From the NCBI GenBank assembly GCA_035708085.1, contig DASSTE010000055.1:12734-76733 (forward strand): a stretch of DNA of 64,000 nucleotides, given 5' to 3'. The position numbers and the translations under genes are program-made. Shown here piece after piece: positions 24,363 to 35,129 of this stretch (its first letter is position 1; each line of letters starts with the position of its first letter). The notes under the pieces are model-generated. The model was not told where the DNA came from and did no database searches. It was given only the letters and a program-made list of their open reading frames with translations. This DNA is from DASSBR01 sp035708085 (GTDB taxonomy: Bacteria > Pseudomonadota > Gammaproteobacteria > Natronospirales > DASSBR01).

Positions 24363-27300
24363 ATGAACCTGTCGGCGCCTTTTATCAAGCGGCCGGTCAT
24401 GACGACCGTGCTGATGGCGGCGATGGTGCTGTTCGGCTTTTTCGCCTACTCCAGCCTGCCCGTCAGTGAACTGCCGAAGGTCGATTTCCCGACCATCGTC
24501 GTCTCTGCAAGCCTGCCCGGCGCGAACCCGCAAACCATGTCGAGCACGGTTGCGACGCCGCTGGAGCGCTCATTCAGCGGCATCGCCGGCGTCACGTCAA
24601 TTACGTCCGTCAGCGCGACCGGCCGTACGCGCATCAACCTGCAGTTCGACCTCGATCGTAATATCGATGCCGCGGCGCAGGACGTGCAGGCGGCGATCCA
24701 GGATGCCTCGCGCGACCTTCCCGAGTCGATGCCGTCGCTGCCAACCCTGCGCAAAGTCAACCCGAACGACCACTCGATCATTTATATCGCCTTCAGCGCC
24801 AAACATCTCGCGTTGACCAAACTCGACGAGTACGCCGAGACACGCGTTTCCCAGCGACTGTCCACGCTGCCCGGTGTCGCTGAAGTCAATGTCTGGGGGT
24901 CGAAGAAATACGCCGTTCGCATTTACATCAACCCTTACGCGCTGAACGCGCGCGGACTGTCCCTCGCGCAGGTGCGCCAGGCGATTTCGACCGGCAACAG
25001 CAATCAGCCGGCCGGCACGATCAGTGGCGGCCTGCGCGCGTACAACGTCCGCGCCGAGGGCCAGCTGACGAGCGCGCAGCAATATAACAACCTAGTGCTC
25101 GCCTACAACAACGGCGCGCCGATCCGGCTCGACGATGTCGGCCACGCCGTCGATAGTGTCGAGGAAAACAAACAGGCGACGACCTACAACGGCGGCACGT
25201 CGATCGTGCTGTCGGTGCAGCGCCAGCCGGGCGCCAATACGGTGCAGGTCGCGAAGGAAGTGCGCGCCATCCTGCCGCAGCTTGAAAAGCAGGCACCGGG
25301 AGGTGCGACGCTCAACGTCATTTACGATCGCTCGGAATTCATCAACGCGTCGATCCACGACGTGAGCTATACGCTGGTGCTGGCGATCGCGCTGGTCATC
25401 ATGGTGATATTCCTGTTCCTGCGTAACGGACGCGCGACGATCGTCAGCGCCCTCGCCTTGCCGACCTCGCTGATCGGCACGTTCGCGATCATGTACCTGC
25501 TCGACTTCGGCCTCAACAACTTGACGCTGATGGCGCTCACGCTCGCGGTCGGCTTTGTTGTCGATGACGCGATCGTTGTGCAGGAAAACATCGTCCGCTA
25601 TATGGAAATGGGCCATCCGCCGCTCAAGGCGGCGATGCTCGGCAGCAAGGAAATCAGCTTTACCGTCTTGTCGATGACGCTGTCGCTGGTCGCCGTATTC
25701 ATCCCGATCCTGTTCATGGGCGGCGTCGTCGGCCGCCTGTTCAGCGAGTTCGCGATTACGATCGCGATTGCGATTCTGCTGTCGGGCGTCGTCTCGCTGA
25801 CGCTGACGCCGATGCTGTCGGGGCGCGTGCTGCGCCCGATCCGTAAACACGGCCGCTTCTACCAGGCCAGCGAGCGTCTGTTCGACCGACTGCGCGACGC
25901 CTACGTTCGCACGCTGAGCTACTCGGTCCACCACTGGCGCGCCACGCTGTGCGTCGCGGCGGTGCTGTTTGGCGCGACCGTCTTCCTGTTCATGATGGTG
26001 CCGAAGGGCTTTATCCCCACCGAAGACTCCGGCGTCATCTACGGCTTCGTGCGCGGGCCTGAAGGCATGACTTTTTCTGAAATGCAGGTACACCAGCGTC
26101 AGCTGACCTCGCTGATCCAGAAGACGCCGGGTGTCGCCGGCGTGATGTCGAGTGTCGGCCAGGGTCGCGGTGGCGACACCGGCGAGAGCTCCGGTTTCAT
26201 GATGATCGGCCTCGCGCCGCACAGCCAGCGACCGGATGCCGAAACCATCATTCGCGACCTGCGTCGCGAGGCCATGAAAGTGGGCAGTATCGAAGCGTTC
26301 TTCAGCATCCCGACGGCCATCAACGTGGGTACCGGCCACGGCAACAGCCCCTATGATTTTGTGCTGCAAGGGTCGGATCTCGGCCAATTGCAACAGGTCG
26401 CGGCGCAGTTGCAGAAGCGCGCGGCGCAAATTCCAGGCATCACCGACATCGACACGGACTTGCAGCTGCGGCAGCCGCAGATCGACGTCCACATCGAGCG
26501 CAGCAAAGCCGCGGCGCTGGGCGTCAACCCGGCCGATATCCAGAACACGTTGTACAGCGCGTTCGGCGGCCAGCGCGTCAGTCAGATTTATGGCGAGACC
26601 GACGAATACGAGGTTCTGATGGAACTCGCGCCGCAGTTCCAGCGCAGCATCAACGCGCTTGACGCACTGTACGTGCCGGGGCGGGATGGCACGCTGGTGC
26701 CACTGTCGAGCGTCGCACAAATTACGCCTGGCGTCGGCCCGCTCGAGATCAGCCATTACGACGAACTGCCGTCGGTGACGCTGTCGTTCAACACCAAGCC
26801 CGGCGTCTCGTTAGGCGAGGTGACGAAGCCGCTCATGGACATCGCCTCCGACATTCTGCCCAGCGGCGTGACCGGTACCTTCGCCGGCAACGCTCAGGTC
26901 TTCCAGGAATCGATGCACACTCTGCCGATCCTGCTGCTGATCACGGTGCTGGTGATCTACATGGTGCTCGCGATTCTGTACGAACACTTCATCCACCCGG
27001 TGACGATCCTGACAGCACTGCCGCTGGCAATCTTCGGCGCGCTGATCGCACTGCTGATCACCAACCAGGTACTCAACCTGTTCAGCTTCGTCGGGCTGAT
27101 TCTGCTTGTCGGCCTGGTAAAAAAGAACGGCATCATCATGATCGACTTCGCGCTGCACGCACGGCGCGACCAGGGTCTCGACGCCGAAGACGCGATCGTC
27201 GAAGCCTGCCGCATCCGCTTCCGCCCGATCCTGATGACATCGGTCGCGGCCATCCTCGGCACACTGCCGATTGCGATCGGCTTCGGCGTGGGCGCCGAAG

Positions 27301-27494
27301 CACGCCGCCCATTGGGTATCGCCGCCGTCGGCGGCCTGATCTTCGCCCAGTTCCTGACGCTTTACATCACCCCGGCGTTCTACGTGGCGATGGAAAAGCT
27401 GAGCCAGAAATGGCGCGGGGAAAAGCGGGAAGAAACAGAAGATACGAGCGCGGCAACGGCGCGACGCCAAATCGAATCGGGCAGGACTGCTTAA
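24363..27494 (+). CDS. RND multidrug efflux pump, inner-membrane subunit (MdtC-like)
   Basis: A 1043-residue proton-driven transporter of the HAE-1 family with 12 membrane helices and two large periplasmic loops. It begins MNLSAPFIKRPVMTT; the FIKRPV motif is conserved at the N-terminus. The proton-relay helix 4 carries GFVVDDAIVVQENIVRYM with the paired Asp residues, and helix 10 carries LVGLVKKNGIIMIDFAL with the relay Lys. The pump exports drugs from the periplasm with the adaptor before it. Only one pump gene is present, unlike MdtB/MdtC pairs, and there is no outer-membrane factor in the window. It is the last gene of the marR-emrAB operon; a repeat element follows within 20 nt. Confidence 0.95.
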   Translation: MNLSAPFIKRPVMTTVLMAAMVLFGFFAYSSLPVSELPKVDFPTIVVSASLPGANPQTMSSTVATPLERSFSGIAGVTSITSVSATGRTRINLQFDLDRNIDAAAQDVQAAIQDASRDLPESMPSLPTLRKVNPNDHSIIYIAFSAKHLALTKLDEYAETRVSQRLSTLPGVAEVNVWGSKKYAVRIYINPYALNARGLSLAQVRQAISTGNSNQPAGTISGGLRAYNVRAEGQLTSAQQYNNLVLAYNNGAPIRLDDVGHAVDSVEENKQATTYNGGTSIVLSVQRQPGANTVQVAKEVRAILPQLEKQAPGGATLNVIYDRSEFINASIHDVSYTLVLAIALVIMVIFLFLRNGRATIVSALALPTSLIGTFAIMYLLDFGLNNLTLMALTLAVGFVVDDAIVVQENIVRYMEMGHPPLKAAMLGSKEISFTVLSMTLSLVAVFIPILFMGGVVGRLFSEFAITIAIAILLSGVVSLTLTPMLSGRVLRPIRKHGRFYQASERLFDRLRDAYVRTLSYSVHHWRATLCVAAVLFGATVFLFMMVPKGFIPTEDSGVIYGFVRGPEGMTFSEMQVHQRQLTSLIQKTPGVAGVMSSVGQGRGGDTGESSGFMMIGLAPHSQRPDAETIIRDLRREAMKVGSIEAFFSIPTAINVGTGHGNSPYDFVLQGSDLGQLQQVAAQLQKRAAQIPGITDIDTDLQLRQPQIDVHIERSKAAALGVNPADIQNTLYSAFGGQRVSQIYGETDEYEVLMELAPQFQRSINALDALYVPGRDGTLVPLSSVAQITPGVGPLEISHYDELPSVTLSFNTKPGVSLGEVTKPLMDIASDILPSGVTGTFAGNAQVFQESMHTLPILLLITVLVIYMVLAILYEHFIHPVTILTALPLAIFGALIALLITNQVLNLFSFVGLILLVGLVKKNGIIMIDFALHARRDQGLDAEDAIVEACRIRFRPILMTSVAAILGTLPIAIGFGVGAEARRPLGIAAVGGLIFAQFLTLYITPAFYVAMEKLSQKWRGEKREETEDTSAATARRQIESGRTA

Positions 27495-27513
27495 GCCGAA
27501 CTTACAACAGGCT

Positions 27514-27573
27514 TTCGAGGCGGTGGGGTAACTTCTTCCGAAAGTCTCTGAGGACAGGATGTCTGAGGGAAGC
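27514..27573. repeat. Dispersed repeat, half copy
   Basis: A 60-bp copy of the left part of the element at 43512-43631, including TCGAGGCGGTGGGGTAAC and TCTCTGAGGACAGGATGTC. It separates the convergent RND pump and EAL genes and abuts the EAL stop codon. No typical intrinsic terminator is visible here. Confidence 0.7.
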
Positions 27574-29340
27574 CTACATGCTCTGCGAACTAATCCAACG
27601 CCTTAAATCAGCCTCCGGCATCGGTTTGGCATACAGGTATCCCTGCCCTACTGCCACGTCGAGCGACGTCAGGAAACGCGCCTCGTCGTCGGTCTCGATA
27701 CCTTCGGCGACCGTGTCCAATCCGAAGTTCCGCGCCAGCAGGATGATCGTGCGAATGATCGCCGCGTTCGTCTCATTTGAGTTCACGTCTTTGACGAACG
27801 CCTTGTCGATCTTGAGTGATGTGACCGGCAACTGGTGCAGATAGCTTAATGACGAATAGCCGGTGCCGAAATCGTCCACGGCGATGTCGATACCGCGCTG
27901 CCGTAGCCGGTTCAGCTTGTCGAGCGACTTGCCGCTGATCTCGAACATGGCCGTCTCCGTCAGTTCAAGTTCCAGTGCAGCCGGAGGAATGCCGAACTGG
28001 TCGAGGGCCGCCTCAACCGCGTCGGCGAAATCGTCGGCGCAAACATCCTCGGCGGAAACGTTTACCGCGACACGTTCCACCCCGATGCCCTGCTCGCGCC
28101 AGCGATGCACGGCCGCGCAGGCTTCCGTCAGAACCCAGCGATCGATGTCGCAAATCAGGCCGGTCGCTTCGGCAACCTCCATGAAATCCATCGGCGGTAC
28201 CAGTTGGCCACCCGGCAACCGCCAGCGCACCAGTGCTTCCACGGCGATCACCTTGCGGTCGGCGAGTCGCAACTGCGGCTGGTACCACAGCTCGAACTGG
28301 TCATGCTCCAGCGCTTCGTGCAGGCGCGACTCGGTCCGAATGAACCGAAGCGCCTTGTCCTGGTCGCGCTTCGAGTAGAACGTGGGCCCCGCATCGACGG
28401 CACCCGCCAGCGCGCTGATTGCGCAATCGAGTACGGCGGAAGCGTCCGAGGCATCCTGCGGATACCCGCCGATACCGATGCGCGGCGATACGCGGACGCT
28501 TTCGCCGTCCACCTTGATCGGTTCCTCGGCGAGGCGCCGGATCCGCCCGCAGACCTCGATAACGCCGTCCATCGGCAGTCCCACCGGATGAATCAGGCCC
28601 CATTTTTCCGAACCGAGTTGCGCGAGCGGCACGTCCGGCCCCAGCAACTCGCGCATGCGTTTCGCGCAAAATGCCGCCGCGCGATCAAATCCCTGGTGGC
28701 CGAGCGACGTCAGCACGTGCGCCAGCGGCACATGCACGACCGTCACGTACAGCGACTTGTTGAGCACCGTCGCGTCGAGGACCGCGCTGGTGAGGCGGTC
28801 CATGAACAAATTCAGGTTGGGCAGACCGGACAGGCGGTCGTGATTGACGACGAAGGCCAGCCGCGACCGTTGCGTCAGCGCCAGGTGACGGGCGCGAAAC
28901 AGCATTGCCACGCGCTCCATGAATTCGCCACGATCAATCGGCGTCAGGACAAACTCGTCGATGGTGTCCCAGAATACCCGCAGCCGCCGGCGCAGGTCGC
29001 GCCGCGACGCGATCAGAACCACCGGCAGGAACGTCGGCTCCTCGCGCAGCTTGGCGTCGATCAACTGGCGATGCCAGCGCCGGAAGCCCGCCGCATCGAC
29101 GATGGCCAGGTCGAACGGTTCGCTCGGAAAATGGCCGTCGTGCGGCAACAACACCTGGTGCAGTTCGCGCAGGTGCCCGGCCAGTTGATCGCGATTACCG
29201 CCCGGTTCTACGAGAAGGAGAATGCGGCCTCCGGCCGGCTCCGGGGTGTGTTCATCAGTCTCGTCAGCCCGACCTTCGGCTTCATAGGCGGAACCGCGCC
29301 AGGCGACCTGGGCAATTTGTTTCAGCTTTTCTGCGTACAT
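27574..29340 (-). CDS. Pseudo-receiver / degenerate GGDEF / EAL domain protein
   Basis: A 588-residue protein that probably hydrolyses cyclic di-GMP. Residues about 40-160 resemble a receiver domain, but the acidic pair is missing (LLLVEPGG) and the lysine is replaced (LTPIDR), although an Asp survives in LAIVDAAGF. A GGDEF-like domain (about 175-320) has SEKWG in place of GGDEF, so it should not make cyclic di-GMP. The EAL domain (about 335-585) keeps EALVRW, the VNVSA Asn, ELTE, DDFGTGYSS, the LKIDK lysine, EGIET and QGYLYAKPM, so it looks catalytically complete. Its start overlaps the receiver gene by 19 nt, third in an operon after the KaiC-like gene. Confidence 0.9.
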   Translation of the reverse strand: MYAEKLKQIAQVAWRGSAYEAEGRADETDEHTPEPAGGRILLLVEPGGNRDQLAGHLRELHQVLLPHDGHFPSEPFDLAIVDAAGFRRWHRQLIDAKLREEPTFLPVVLIASRRDLRRRLRVFWDTIDEFVLTPIDRGEFMERVAMLFRARHLALTQRSRLAFVVNHDRLSGLPNLNLFMDRLTSAVLDATVLNKSLYVTVVHVPLAHVLTSLGHQGFDRAAAFCAKRMRELLGPDVPLAQLGSEKWGLIHPVGLPMDGVIEVCGRIRRLAEEPIKVDGESVRVSPRIGIGGYPQDASDASAVLDCAISALAGAVDAGPTFYSKRDQDKALRFIRTESRLHEALEHDQFELWYQPQLRLADRKVIAVEALVRWRLPGGQLVPPMDFMEVAEATGLICDIDRWVLTEACAAVHRWREQGIGVERVAVNVSAEDVCADDFADAVEAALDQFGIPPAALELELTETAMFEISGKSLDKLNRLRQRGIDIAVDDFGTGYSSLSYLHQLPVTSLKIDKAFVKDVNSNETNAAIIRTIILLARNFGLDTVAEGIETDDEARFLTSLDVAVGQGYLYAKPMPEADLRRWISSQSM

Positions 29341-29729
29341 CGCCGTTCCTCCCCGGCATCGGTCGCGGCTCGCTGCATCAGGTCATACATCAACTGCTGC
29401 AGCAAGCCTTTGCCCACCGGCTTCTCGAGATAATGGGCTGCGCCGAAAAAACCTTCGGTTACGCCGGCAGCCGCTCCGCGCGCCGCCGCCAGCACGATAA
29501 ACGGCAGTTCGCGGCTACGCAGGATGTCGCACAGCGAACCGGCCCGCGACCCAAAATCCGAGGCATCCACGACGGCTACGCCGGGACCGCGGTCAAGCGC
29601 GCATTCGAGTGCAGTTTCATCGCCCACGGCCACGCACGCGGCGCCCAATGGCGCCAATACTCCCTCTGTCGCGCGCACGTTGCCGGGACGTTTCATGACC
29701 AGAATGATTCTGGCCAGTCGCGCAGTCAT
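29322..29729 (-). CDS. Degenerate stand-alone receiver domain protein
   Basis: A 135-residue protein with the fold pattern of a CheY-like receiver: strand ILVMK, central strand VAVVDASDF holding a candidate phospho-acceptor Asp, strand FIVLAAA and an EKPVGK loop with the conserved Lys. The N-terminal acidic pair is absent (MKRPGN) and the usual Thr/Ser is Ala, so normal phosphorylation is doubtful. The ATG at 29729 overlaps the KaiC-like stop as TAATG; longer frames into that gene are not supported. Its 3' end overlaps the EAL gene. The wording VVDASDF resembles IVDAAGF in the pseudo-receiver of that neighbour, suggesting shared ancestry or interaction. Confidence 0.78.
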   Translation of the reverse strand: MTARLARIILVMKRPGNVRATEGVLAPLGAACVAVGDETALECALDRGPGVAVVDASDFGSRAGSLCDILRSRELPFIVLAAARGAAAGVTEGFFGAAHYLEKPVGKGLLQQLMYDLMQRAATDAGEERRCTQKS

Positions 29730-31192
29730 TACGCAGTATCTCCGGCGCCTTCCTCCACCGTCGGCGTGCCGATGAGCACTCCGCGCAGGCCACTCACCGG
29801 CTCCCCTATGACCAGTGCCTGCGGTCCGATCCTGAAGGTGTACAAACAACTGTCGAAGCTGCTGAGGCGCTTTTTGAGGACGCCCATCACCTTCTGCAGT
29901 TCTCCGTCGATCTCCATGTAGCGAAGGAAAACGACGTTATCGGAGAGGTAGCTGATGCCGCGCTCGGAGACGCGGAAATGCCCCATCATCATTTCCGTCT
30001 CGTTGATCAGCACCACCGAAACGCCGACACGCGCCAGGCTCTTGGCGAAGGCATGCAAGCGTTCCTTGATTTCCTCATCGCCGTCGAGGGCCAGTTCGAG
30101 GCCGGCGACGCTGTCGAGAATTACCAGTTCAACCTGATCGTCCTCGACATGCCGTCGCACGCGATTCGCGAATTCGTCGGCGAGGTAGCGCATCGGCTCG
30201 ACCTGCTCGATCAGCACACGCCCCTCCTCGTACGCCCCGGCCAGGTCGATTTGCAGCGACTTCGATCGCCGCATGAAGGTCGCCACCTCCTCCTCGAACA
30301 AAAAAATTGCCGCACGCCGCCCCTGCCGCGCCGCTTCCGCGGCGAACAACGACGCCATGGTCGATTTACCGGCGCCGGACGGCCCGGTGATCAGCGAGAC
30401 GGTGCCGGCTTCAATGCCGCCGCCCAGGATAGCGTCCAGCCGCTCAACACCGCTGCGCCAGCGCCAGCGCTCCTCTTCCGTCAGCTTTGATTTCGGCAGT
30501 AGCTGCGTTACAAAAACGTTGAGGCCATCGCTCCCGACCCGCATCTGATGGCTACCGCGGCGAAACGCACTGCCTCGGAACTTGGTCACGCGTACCGAGG
30601 CGCTCTTCGTACCGGCTTCAAAGCTGATGACGCCATCCGCCATGAACTGCAGATCGTCGTCGGGAAATTCCGTGGTACTTTCGGAGGAAAAAAGGACGGT
30701 TGCGCCCTGCCCCGTCAGGTAACGCAACAGGGACAGCACCTGCTTGCGGTATTGGAAGATGTCGGCGGACAGAAAGCGCAACTGGCTCAGGGAATCGATA
30801 AAGACGCGCTTCGGCGAATACTGCTCGACTGCCTCGATGACGGCGCGAGCCAGCGGCTCCTGCTCGACATCGGCGGCGGCAAAAACATCGTAGCCCTGCT
30901 GATCGGTAAAGAAATGCTCGTCCGGTGCGAGACTGAGAAAAGTAATCGCCCCGACATCGATGCCCACCGTCTGAGCATTATTACGAAGCTGGGCCTCGGA
31001 TTCCTGAAAGCCGATAAACAGCGCCGGCGACGTATCATCCGGCACCGACAGGAAATGCAGCCCGAGCGTCGTTTTGCCCCTGCCGGGGCCACCGCGAACG
31101 AGATAGGCGCGCCGGGCAATCAGCCCGCCCTCGAGAATTTCATCGAGCCCCGCAACTCCCACGGAAACCCGTTCCAAACCTTGAGTCCCCAT
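29729..31192 (-). CDS. KaiC-like two-domain RecA-type ATPase
   Basis: A 487-residue protein with two tandem KaiC/RadA-type domains. Domain 1 (about 5-235) has Walker A GGPGRGKTTL and a Walker B strand KRVFIDSLSQL. Domain 2 (about 245-475) has Walker A GPSGAGKSTM, the acidic pair FLFEEEVATF and Walker B LVILDSVAGLEL. The layout is that of cyanobacterial KaiC, but no kaiA or kaiB is present; many non-cyanobacterial relatives work in signalling with histidine kinases and receivers. The ATG at 31192 follows GGGAGA. First gene of the operon with a degenerate receiver and an EAL protein, so a nucleotide-regulated signalling switch is inferred. It is not evidence of a clock. Confidence 0.88.
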   Translation of the reverse strand: MGTQGLERVSVGVAGLDEILEGGLIARRAYLVRGGPGRGKTTLGLHFLSVPDDTSPALFIGFQESEAQLRNNAQTVGIDVGAITFLSLAPDEHFFTDQQGYDVFAAADVEQEPLARAVIEAVEQYSPKRVFIDSLSQLRFLSADIFQYRKQVLSLLRYLTGQGATVLFSSESTTEFPDDDLQFMADGVISFEAGTKSASVRVTKFRGSAFRRGSHQMRVGSDGLNVFVTQLLPKSKLTEEERWRWRSGVERLDAILGGGIEAGTVSLITGPSGAGKSTMASLFAAEAARQGRRAAIFLFEEEVATFMRRSKSLQIDLAGAYEEGRVLIEQVEPMRYLADEFANRVRRHVEDDQVELVILDSVAGLELALDGDEEIKERLHAFAKSLARVGVSVVLINETEMMMGHFRVSERGISYLSDNVVFLRYMEIDGELQKVMGVLKKRLSSFDSCLYTFRIGPQALVIGEPVSGLRGVLIGTPTVEEGAGDTA

Positions 31193-31251
31193 GCACTCTC
31201 CCAAAAGGTTGTTGGCGCATTTTAGCACCGCGCCGGCGCACCCACGACAAG

Positions 31252-31971
31252 CTACGCCACCTCCACCCAACCAGGTACGTCCTTCCAGGCGCCGCTCATC
31301 CGTTTTTCAAGCTCTCGATACTCCGGCATGCACGTTTCCACCGCCCGCCAGAACCGCGCCGAGTGATTCATATGCCGCGTATGCGCAAGCTCGTGAATAA
31401 ACAGGTAGTCCACCAACTCCGGCGCAAGAAACAGCAGCTTGTAATTGATGCTGATCTGCTTTTTCGACGAACAACTGCCCCAGCGGGTCCGCTGGCCGCG
31501 CACGCTAACTTTGTCGTACCGGAACCCATGCCGCCGGGCCAGGTACCCCAGGCGCGGCAACAGCGCCTCGCGTGTCTTTGCCGCAAGCCAGCGGCGCAAC
31601 TGCCGCCGCGCCGCCACCGGATCGCGGCGGCCGGCGGTGACATACAGTGCGTGCCCTTGCTCCGCCACCAAGGCGTGGCCGCCGGCAACGCCGTAAAATA
31701 TCCGGTAATGGGACCCGATCGACGCCAGCGCGAGCGTATCCGGCAGGCTGTCCGCCGGCAGCGGCCGCGGCAGGTCCCGCGATACGCTCTCAATCCACTC
31801 CCGCTGCGCCGACACGAACCGCTCGATCTGGCGCAGGGCACACCGCCGCGGCGCGACGATTTCGACCCCGATCCACGGCCGCACGCGGATCTGCAGGCGC
31901 TTCGCCCGCGCGCTGTAACGCAGGGCGTAGCCCATAACTGAATGGCTCGAATGGAGGGGTCGATTGCTCAT
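31252..31971 (-). CDS. YgjP-type zinc metalloprotease domain protein (M48-like, DUF45)
   Basis: About 239 residues, with the zinc-binding signature FIHELAHTRHMNHS (HExxH) near residue 190 and a downstream FWRAVETCMPEY, both hallmarks of the YgjP/DUF45 family of gluzincin-like proteins. Other family motifs are RGQRTRWGSCSSKKQISINY before the HExxH. The family is widespread and its substrate is not firmly known; it often accompanies restriction genes or stands alone. The start is uncertain: ATG codons at 31986, 31971 and 31935 have no good ribosome binding site. An open frame continues upstream to 32775 antisense to the kinase gene and is not coding. Divergent from that kinase. Confidence 0.85.
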   Translation of the reverse strand: MSNRPLHSSHSVMGYALRYSARAKRLQIRVRPWIGVEIVAPRRCALRQIERFVSAQREWIESVSRDLPRPLPADSLPDTLALASIGSHYRIFYGVAGGHALVAEQGHALYVTAGRRDPVAARRQLRRWLAAKTREALLPRLGYLARRHGFRYDKVSVRGQRTRWGSCSSKKQISINYKLLFLAPELVDYLFIHELAHTRHMNHSARFWRAVETCMPEYRELEKRMSGAWKDVPGWVEVA

Positions 31972-32085
31972 TTGAGGTAGTAGCATAACCGGGATTGAGG
32001 CCGGTTTGGTGGTTTGCCCTACCCCCCGAATCTCCCTATACTCCATCGACGCACGGACGCCCCCGGCAAGCACGACGAAGGCGCA

Positions 32086-34968
<2,883 letters not shown>

Positions 34969-35129
34969 GCATCCCTACAGATCGGGCGAGCACTAGGGCT
35001 TTAGACGTTCTGGAAAATGGATATCAAGCACAGGCTACTTAAAATCCCGCCATTCAATGACATAGCAGCCAGAACGAAGTTTGCCGTAATCACATAACGC
35101 TCCTATACTGAAAACTCCCCGACGCAGCC

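Noticed and set aside
29729..31192. A circadian clock locus
   Set aside because: The KaiC-like protein is alone. No kaiA or kaiB is present, and most non-cyanobacterial KaiC-like proteins are not clocks.
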